Below are positions 59,195 to 64,000 of a DNA stretch of 64,000 nt, piece by piece. Both the position numbers and the translations under genes were made by a program. The notes beneath the pieces are model-generated. The model made no database searches. It had not been told where the DNA came from and was given only the letters and a program-made list of their open reading frames with translations. This DNA comes from Fragilaria crotonensis (taxonomy: Eukaryota > Bacillariophyta > Fragilariophyceae > Fragilariales > Fragilariaceae): the NCBI GenBank assembly GCA_022925895.1, contig JAKSYS010000096.1, forward strand, positions 60,804 to 124,803, written 5' to 3'. The stretch's first letter is position 1, and the number at the start of each line of letters is the position of its first letter.

Positions 59195-59289
59195 GCATCG
59201 CTTCCATTGGGACGATCCTCCGATTCCGCAACGCGACGTCGTGAATGAAGACGAGCAAACGGTTCATAGTACACTTCCATCCGTGATCG

Positions 59290-59784
59290 TTACCTTTGGC
59301 AATCGACGAAGCTCACTCCCGTTATACGGAACACTTCGAAGAAACACTTAGTACCATCAAAGAAGAAAGGCATCTTGACATCCCGGAAACGAGCCATCTG
59401 TAAACCAGGTTTCCCAGCAATGTCGCGTTCGCATCGGGCGCGATCGTCGATTCCATTACGGGTATCCCGAAGTGATTGGTGGACCGATAGCAGTGATTCA
59501 GTTTGAGCCGGGTTAGAATCGTATAGAGCCTCATGGGCGTATGCCGCATAGCACCGCCCATCCTCATCTCTCAGTTTGGCCACCGCCGAAACGACGGGAA
59601 AGGTCTCGCCTACGTTCCGTCCTGCAAATGCTCCTGTCATCGTCACCTCCCGACCTGTGCGTTCAAGGATCGTCCAAACGGATGTTAACAAAGTCTGGTC
59701 ATTACCCGTGTCGGACACAAGAATTTGTGTGGAGGGATCGACGGTCGATATGTGGTCGTTGACTCGGGTCACCCGACGCAGCAC
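59290..59784 (-). CDS. Copia aspartic protease region
   Basis: Contains ILVSDTGNDQTLLTS, an aspartic-protease active site of the form DTG in place of the DSGAS common in Copia. TGAFAGRNVGETFPVVSAVA and a domain leading toward integrase follow. The frame differs from Gag and integrase, so it is either a frameshifted pol start or an indel. It would cut the Gag-Pol polyprotein. Confidence 0.65.
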   Translation of the reverse strand: MLRRVTRVNDHISTVDPSTQILVSDTGNDQTLLTSVWTILERTGREVTMTGAFAGRNVGETFPVVSAVAKLRDEDGRCYAAYAHEALYDSNPAQTESLLSVHQSLRDTRNGIDDRARCERDIAGKPGLQMARFRDVKMPFFFDGTKCFFEVFRITGVSFVDCQR

Positions 59785-59923
59785 TCGGACCGGCGACTCC
59801 TCCGCAACGAGTCAACTCGAACGCTCCGTCACAATACGGCGGCTTTTCTGAAGACGAATGCGCTTGCGAGGTGGACCTTCTTCGCCATCCTGCGCTGGAG
59901 CTTCGCCTGCACTATTCGACGCT

Positions 59924-61315
59924 TCAGTGGAGCCAGACGATTCTTGTGGAGGTTGGGTTGCTCGAACTTGTTTTCCTTGACTTCACATTCGGGCGATACG
60001 TTTCGATAACTGTATCGAAGGCATCATTCAACTGCAACTGCGTTTTACCCTTGTGGGCGTCGGTCCGCCAATCAAGCACCAACTTGAAAAGAGCTGCACC
60101 AAACGACTTCTTCCATGAATCTGGGAGTCGCGGAATCAACCACTTCCTGTTGTCAGGTGCTGGACCAGACGACGGTTGTCGCTTGCCCGTCTTTGAAGCG
60201 GTTGCACTCTGTGTACGCCTCGAATAACGAGTCGTGGACGCGCCGTCCCCAGTGACGTTCGAAGCCTGGTCCTTCATCATAAGAGATGTATCTCTCTCAC
60301 GAATCTCAGTAAGGATTTGATCCGTACTAGAGTTCGGTTTGTGAACTATCGAGTCGCGAACGATCTCGAAGTCGTCATCCTGAATCGCGACCAGGAGAAG
60401 AGCTCGAAGAGTGTCAGAGTCGTCCGCGAGCTGGGCGTTGTTCTTTCGCAGACGCTGAAGACAATCGCGCACATCGGAAATGAACTTTGTCGCCGTGTTA
60501 TCCGGAGTAAGACGCAGGTTAAGGAGGCGTCGAATGTCGAACAACACAACGTTGGCCCTATTGAGAGCTGTATTATAGTAGCTCTCAAGGCCAGACCAAA
60601 GAACAACCGGGTCCAACTGCTTGTCATCAAGCATGGATTGAGCAATGGATTGTGCCTGACCGCCGTGAACCGCACCTCGCAACGCATAGAACACACTCTC
60701 GGAGACTTCCGGGTACTTATCGGTCCAAGTCGTTTCATCGAGGAAACGCCCGAACCCTGCGGTTCCTAAGATGTTGATCGTCGACTCCCGCCAAGCAAAG
60801 TAATCCTCGTCGTGTCCGGAGAACTTATCCAATGTCGGAACAGCTTTCTTGTCAAAAATCTGAACCGATCGTCGCGCAGGCGAGCTGGCATTGGACGACG
60901 TGGGTTGCTTCGAATGGTGGGGTGACGTGACCGCAGAAAGAATCTGGGTCATTGTCGTGCTCTCCGTCAATTCGCCGATCCTGGCGTAGTCCACTATGTA
61001 CCCAAGCTTCTTCACGATAACAGGGGCCGTAAGCTCCTCTGGAACAACACCGTTCGAAACGAGGGCCGTGGAAATGTCCGCCGACGTAAACACCATCAAA
61101 TCACAATCCCGCGCCTGCCAATGCTCGGAGAACAATGCGTCGATGCCGGCACAAACAATCCCACGAGCCTTTTGGGCTGGAGCGAGTAGGGAGACGATAC
61201 GGTCCAATATCTCCGGATCGAATCGGTCAAATCGAGGCGGAGCAGGGTCCTGCTCAACACCAGGAGTTACCGCAGCGAAGGGAGTACCTGGGATCGGAGA
61301 TGGTGGGGCGGACAT
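59924..61315 (-). CDS. Copia Gag-like protein
   Basis: Begins at the ATG 61,315 (MSAPPSPIPGTPF), 50 bases inside the 5' LTR; an in-frame ATG further upstream at 61,348 is also possible. The central part has the Copia gag pattern: LDKFSGHDEDYFAWRESTIN, WSGLESYYNTALNRANVVLF, LNLRLTPDNTATKFISDV and a long acidic helix. The tail is Arg/Ser/Thr-rich (TRYSRRTQSATASKTGKRQ). A CCHC zinc knuckle, usual in many Copia Gag proteins, is not visible. It would form the virus-like particle that packages the element RNA. Confidence 0.8.
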   Translation of the reverse strand: MSAPPSPIPGTPFAAVTPGVEQDPAPPRFDRFDPEILDRIVSLLAPAQKARGIVCAGIDALFSEHWQARDCDLMVFTSADISTALVSNGVVPEELTAPVIVKKLGYIVDYARIGELTESTTMTQILSAVTSPHHSKQPTSSNASSPARRSVQIFDKKAVPTLDKFSGHDEDYFAWRESTINILGTAGFGRFLDETTWTDKYPEVSESVFYALRGAVHGGQAQSIAQSMLDDKQLDPVVLWSGLESYYNTALNRANVVLFDIRRLLNLRLTPDNTATKFISDVRDCLQRLRKNNAQLADDSDTLRALLLVAIQDDDFEIVRDSIVHKPNSSTDQILTEIRERDTSLMMKDQASNVTGDGASTTRYSRRTQSATASKTGKRQPSSGPAPDNRKWLIPRLPDSWKKSFGAALFKLVLDWRTDAHKGKTQLQLNDAFDTVIETYRPNVKSRKTSSSNPTSTRIVWLH

Positions 61316-61364
61316 GGGCGAAAAGAGCGGAAGAGTTAGCAAAAGCAAACAAAAGACTGTTAAT

Positions 61365-61475
61365 CGTCATACACAAGTAAGAGTGACTAATATATAGGAT
61401 TAGATCTTTCTTCTGTGTTGGCATGGTGAGCTACGTGGCTGGGACGGGAGCAGGACAGACGACACTATCCTGACA
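61365..61475 (-). repeat. 5' LTR of the Copia element
   Basis: Element-strand start TGTCAGGATAGTG follows the ATGGG/CCCAT target duplication. It ends at GTGTATGAC, after which GATTAACAGTC begins; no clear tRNA-primer-binding match was recognised there. Confidence 0.88.
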
Positions 61476-61480
61476 ATGGG

Positions 61481-61798
61481 AGCAACCGGAGCAACGGAAC
61501 GTACCCGCTGGTATTCAATTTCTCGCGTCGAACAAGTACGACCAACATTCGCCAGATGATAAACGCTATTGTTGCCTCGACCAGCAGAACAGGAATCATC
61601 TCCCTCCTTCCTCTTATAACTGGTTCACATCATGGACAGGGATCTGCAGCTCGGCGATGAGGATACACCAGACCTTGACTCCTCCTGCATCAAATGGGGC
61701 TGGCCTGCCTCCGCCACATCCCGATCTTGAACAAGACATCTCGATGAGGAAATACCCACGTACAGTGTCCACCCTTTTCACGTGGTACATCTGCCGAA
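61481..61798. other. Right flank of the Copia insertion, leader of the HMG paralogue
   Basis: About 320 bases with no gene of their own. They lie between the Copia target duplication and the damaged HMG-box copy, and correspond in position to that gene's upstream region. Confidence 0.45.
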
Positions 61799-62890
61799 AT
61801 GCATGAGGGCAGGAGGTATTTCGAACGCAAGGCCGAAATGAAACGTGACATGGCCAAGTATGGGAGAAAGCTGCAAACCGAAGCGCCCCTTTCAGCATAC
61901 AATCTTTCTTCAAGGCGGAGCGCGAAAGATTCTCAGGAGAAACGCAAGCCCGGGTTTAACTTACAAGGAAATCGCCGCCAAGTGGAAGGCTCTCGATGAC
62001 AAGGACGGAAAGCAATTTGACGAGGAGGCTGGCCATGAGAAAGGCGCTACAAAGTGGCTCTTTCACAGTGGAAAGCTCAGGAGAAACTCAGAAGAAATCG
62101 ATTGCCTATCAAGGACCACACGTTATGTCCTTAGGGAGAAGGTGCCGACATTTACTTCCCCAAAGCTGCTTCTCGAACTCTACTTTCAACAACGTGTTGC
62201 GGAAACAGCAAATGAAGCAGCTCCAGTTTCAGCATCGCCTCCAACTTCAAAAGCACTTTATGGAGGAACAACGCACAAGACAGGACCAGCTTCAAGAGTT
62301 TCAAAATGCTGCTCTTTGCAGGACCTCGGCGGTTTGTTCAAGAACGTGTGATGGAAGAACAACAAATGAGGCAAGCCCAGCTTCAGAACGCCGCTTTGCC
62401 GAAATACCGCATCACATGTCGAAGGAGTCAGACCAGTGCGCTTCTCTACCAATGAGCTTTCAAGGTATTATTGCACGTCATTTCTCCTCATGCAACATGA
62501 CAGCACACCATCAAGGTTTATCTTTGTCCTCTGTGCCTCCATTGTCATCGATCGAACCTGATCCAGATGGTTCCTTCGAGACTTACATGTACGGAGATTC
62601 AGGAGGCCATGGCGCCTTTATGGATCCTAAACTTGCGAATGCGATGATGAGCATGCCATTCTCGTCCGGCATTGATTCTACTCAACCTGAGACGTATGAC
62701 GTAATGGCCTCTTGCATGGTTGAGCCGACGCCGATTCGCCGTTCCTCCCATGTGAATCGAATGACAGTCAGAGGGCTGGTGTTTTGCAGCATAGTCCAAG
62801 TTCATCCTCGTCGATCTGTGGGGTCGCTGAGATGAACGAGTTACAAGGAGTCATTCATTTGCTTAAGAATGCAGGGGCGACAGGAAATAA
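61799..62890 (+). pseudogene. HMG-box paralogue of the 47.5-kb gene, frame interrupted
   Basis: DNA and protein pieces match the intact HMG-box gene along its whole length, in order but across three frames. The start is EMKRDMAKYGRK and LSAYNL; then comes a box remnant readable as KEIAAKWKALDDKDGKQFDE in another frame. Later FMEEQRTRQDQLQEFQNAA, SLPMSFQGIIARHFS, MMSMPFSSGIDS and EPTPIRRSSH follow, with MNELQGVIHLL near 62,835-62,865. At least five shifts are needed. The intact paralogue shows none, and some differences are substitutions, so true decay is plausible. Since other conserved genes here carry the same one-base gaps, a working gene with assembly errors is not excluded. Confidence 0.7.
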
Positions 62891-63799
62891 ATGGTAAGGT
62901 GTCTGTTGTTAACTTCAGACAACAGTAGCACTCCATGCAATTACACACTCATATAATACATAGACGAGATTATCTTGCATGCTTTCTCTCAACTGCTGAA
63001 CTCATTCATTTGTAAGCCCTAATTGGTCCCATCGTCCTTTCTGGAACCTTCAACGATCGAAACGCAGTCTACTCCACGGCGTCTTTGATGAACGTTGTCG
63101 GAGGGACGTATGACGAGTCATGCATCGAGTTTGGTCGCAGTAAAGTTAACGTGGTGACATCGAAAACCTCCGTCACGTTTTCGATGATGCACTTTAATAG
63201 AATAATGACTTTTATTTGAGTCGAGGCGGAACTAGAGATTCCCCACTTTGGAATGAGCTAGCACAACATGGTTCATTAACTAAAATCGTAATTGAATCAA
63301 TCAATAGTCTACTCCACGGCGTCTGTGATCAATTGTGTGATGACCACGAAGACTGATTTTGACAGCGTTGAATGCATCTCGTAAAAACAAGCACACAAAG
63401 GTAGTGTGACCGTATTCCTTTCATGGCGGATTAGTACATTTCAGTACATAAATCCACCCTCGCCAGGTCGTGCCTGTCTACACTCTCCACGGAATCGCGG
63501 GAACAATAAGCCGTAACACTACAAGGTTTGTCCTCCTTGACTGCCTTCTTCATCGTACCTCGAGTTTCAGAACTGTGTCAACGAAAGCCAGGGTTAGATT
63601 TGGGATGAGGTATTTTCACCTTCTCGAAATCCAATCGATGGAGAAACGAAACAGATGTTCTTCCTAACTCCCAAATACATAATGCATCACACAACTCAAG
63701 TCCTCAAGGAACAAGCGATGATGATGCCCAATTGGGGAGGGATACGATTTGCCTTGGAACTGCTGCAACAGCAAATTGTGACTTTACCTTCGATTGACA
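62891..63799. other. Intergenic, nothing recognised except a dispersed repeat
   Basis: Short frames only. Holds a direct repeat pair, reported separately, and a HindIII-free, moderately AT-rich stretch. Confidence 0.35.
63067..63330. repeat. Dispersed direct repeat GTCTACTCCACGGCGTCT
   Basis: The 18-mer occurs at 63,067-63,084 and again at 63,307-63,324, each followed by TGAT after one differing base, with starts 240 bases apart. No similarity between the intervening sequences was seen beyond this core. Confidence 0.7.
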
Positions 63800-64000
63800 C
63801 TAACCATGTCCAGGCAATTTGAATATAGACACTTGCTGGATGTCAAAGATCTTGAAAGTGGGGTGAATTACGTCGCCGCCTACATCACCAGTAGATGTTT
63901 CGATCATGATCGTTTTGGAAGTCCTGATGCCTTTACTTCCACTCGCTGATATCCAATGATTTATGAATTCCATCTCAACTAACAACCCTTCAGGCCGCCT
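63800..64000 (-). CDS. Possible 3' end of a gene running off the window
   Basis: A minus-strand frame open from the window edge to a stop at 63,800, about 66 codons, with ordered composition (FINHWISASGSKGIRTSKTI, IFDIQQVSIFKLPGHG). No family recognised and no start inside the window can be trusted. Short length makes chance possible. Confidence 0.25.
   Translation of the reverse strand, partial: RRPEGLLVEMEFINHWISASGSKGIRTSKTIMIETSTGDVGGDVIHPTFKIFDIQQVSIFKLPGHG

Larger units (their letters stand above)
55441..61475 (-). mobile_element. Complete Copia-type LTR retrotransposon, 6,035 bp
   Basis: Direct terminal repeats of about 110 bp lie at 55,441-55,549 and 61,365-61,475. They differ by a TA indel, about one internal substitution and the extreme inner bases. 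The outer ends read TGTCAT...CTGACA. A perfect 5-bp duplication ATGGG flanks the element (55,436-55,440 and 61,476-61,480). On the minus strand the internal order is gag, protease, integrase, reverse transcriptase, RNase H, the Copia order. A purine tract (GAAGAGGAGG) precedes the 3' LTR at about 55,547-55,556. Near-identical LTRs and an intact duplication indicate recent insertion; several frame breaks may be sequence errors or decay. Confidence 0.93.

Overview
The window looks like nuclear DNA of a photosynthetic stramenopile, most likely a (pennate) diatom. The support is GT-AG introns of roughly 80-135 bp, a secretory-type leader ending in a GAF motif on a plastid-style GDT1 transporter (the diatom bipartite plastid-targeting pattern), a Copia element of the type common in diatoms, and a mix of eukaryotic housekeeping genes (eEF1B-beta, a Rok1/DDX52-type DEAD-box helicase, bHLH and HMG-box factors). 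Species cannot be named from sequence alone.

Layout. 0.15-5.7 kb: a copine-family gene (minus), a doubtful Thr-rich frame, and a type II membrane fucosyltransferase-like protein (plus). 5.9-7.2 kb: a CpG-poor, gene-free block. 7,563-12,044: a full-length PIF/Harbinger DNA transposon with matching terminal inverted repeats and a TGA target-site duplication; it holds two convergent genes, a DDE transposase and a Cys-rich partner protein. 12.2-14.5 kb: a convergent pair, plastid GDT1/TMEM165-like transporter and an APH/CHK-type kinase, with stops 13 bp apart. 15.7-19.4 kb: a large multi-IQ (calmodulin/EF-hand-binding type) protein. 20.0-27.7 kb: a very large membrane-anchored protein that fuses DUF1800 and DUF1501, followed by an 837-bp tandem copy of its 3' end. 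28-34 kb: two CpG-poor blocks, a 218-bp ATC microsatellite and a multi-pass membrane protein gene. 34.1-46.3 kb: bHLH factor, armadillo-like membrane protein, eEF1B-beta, a 726-bp MITE-like element with 24-bp perfect inverted ends, a hypothetical gene with a tandem repeat behind it, and the DEAD-box helicase. 47.5-62.9 kb: an HMG-box gene and a damaged paralogue that bracket a DDE transposon and a complete Copia LTR retrotransposon (55,441-61,475, 5-bp duplication ATGGG). The last 1.1 kb has no clear gene apart from a possible partial frame at the edge.

Two properties cut across the window. First, almost every conserved gene is broken by shifts that all go the same way (one base missing, mostly in short homopolymers) and that restore family motifs when bridged; this reads as systematic under-calling in the assembly rather than pseudogenisation, so many CDS entries below are given as one gene spanning several frames. 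Second, intergenic DNA is full of GTAC-centred motifs (TACCAGGTAC, GTACTCCAGTAC and similar), with one 173-bp GTACTT array.
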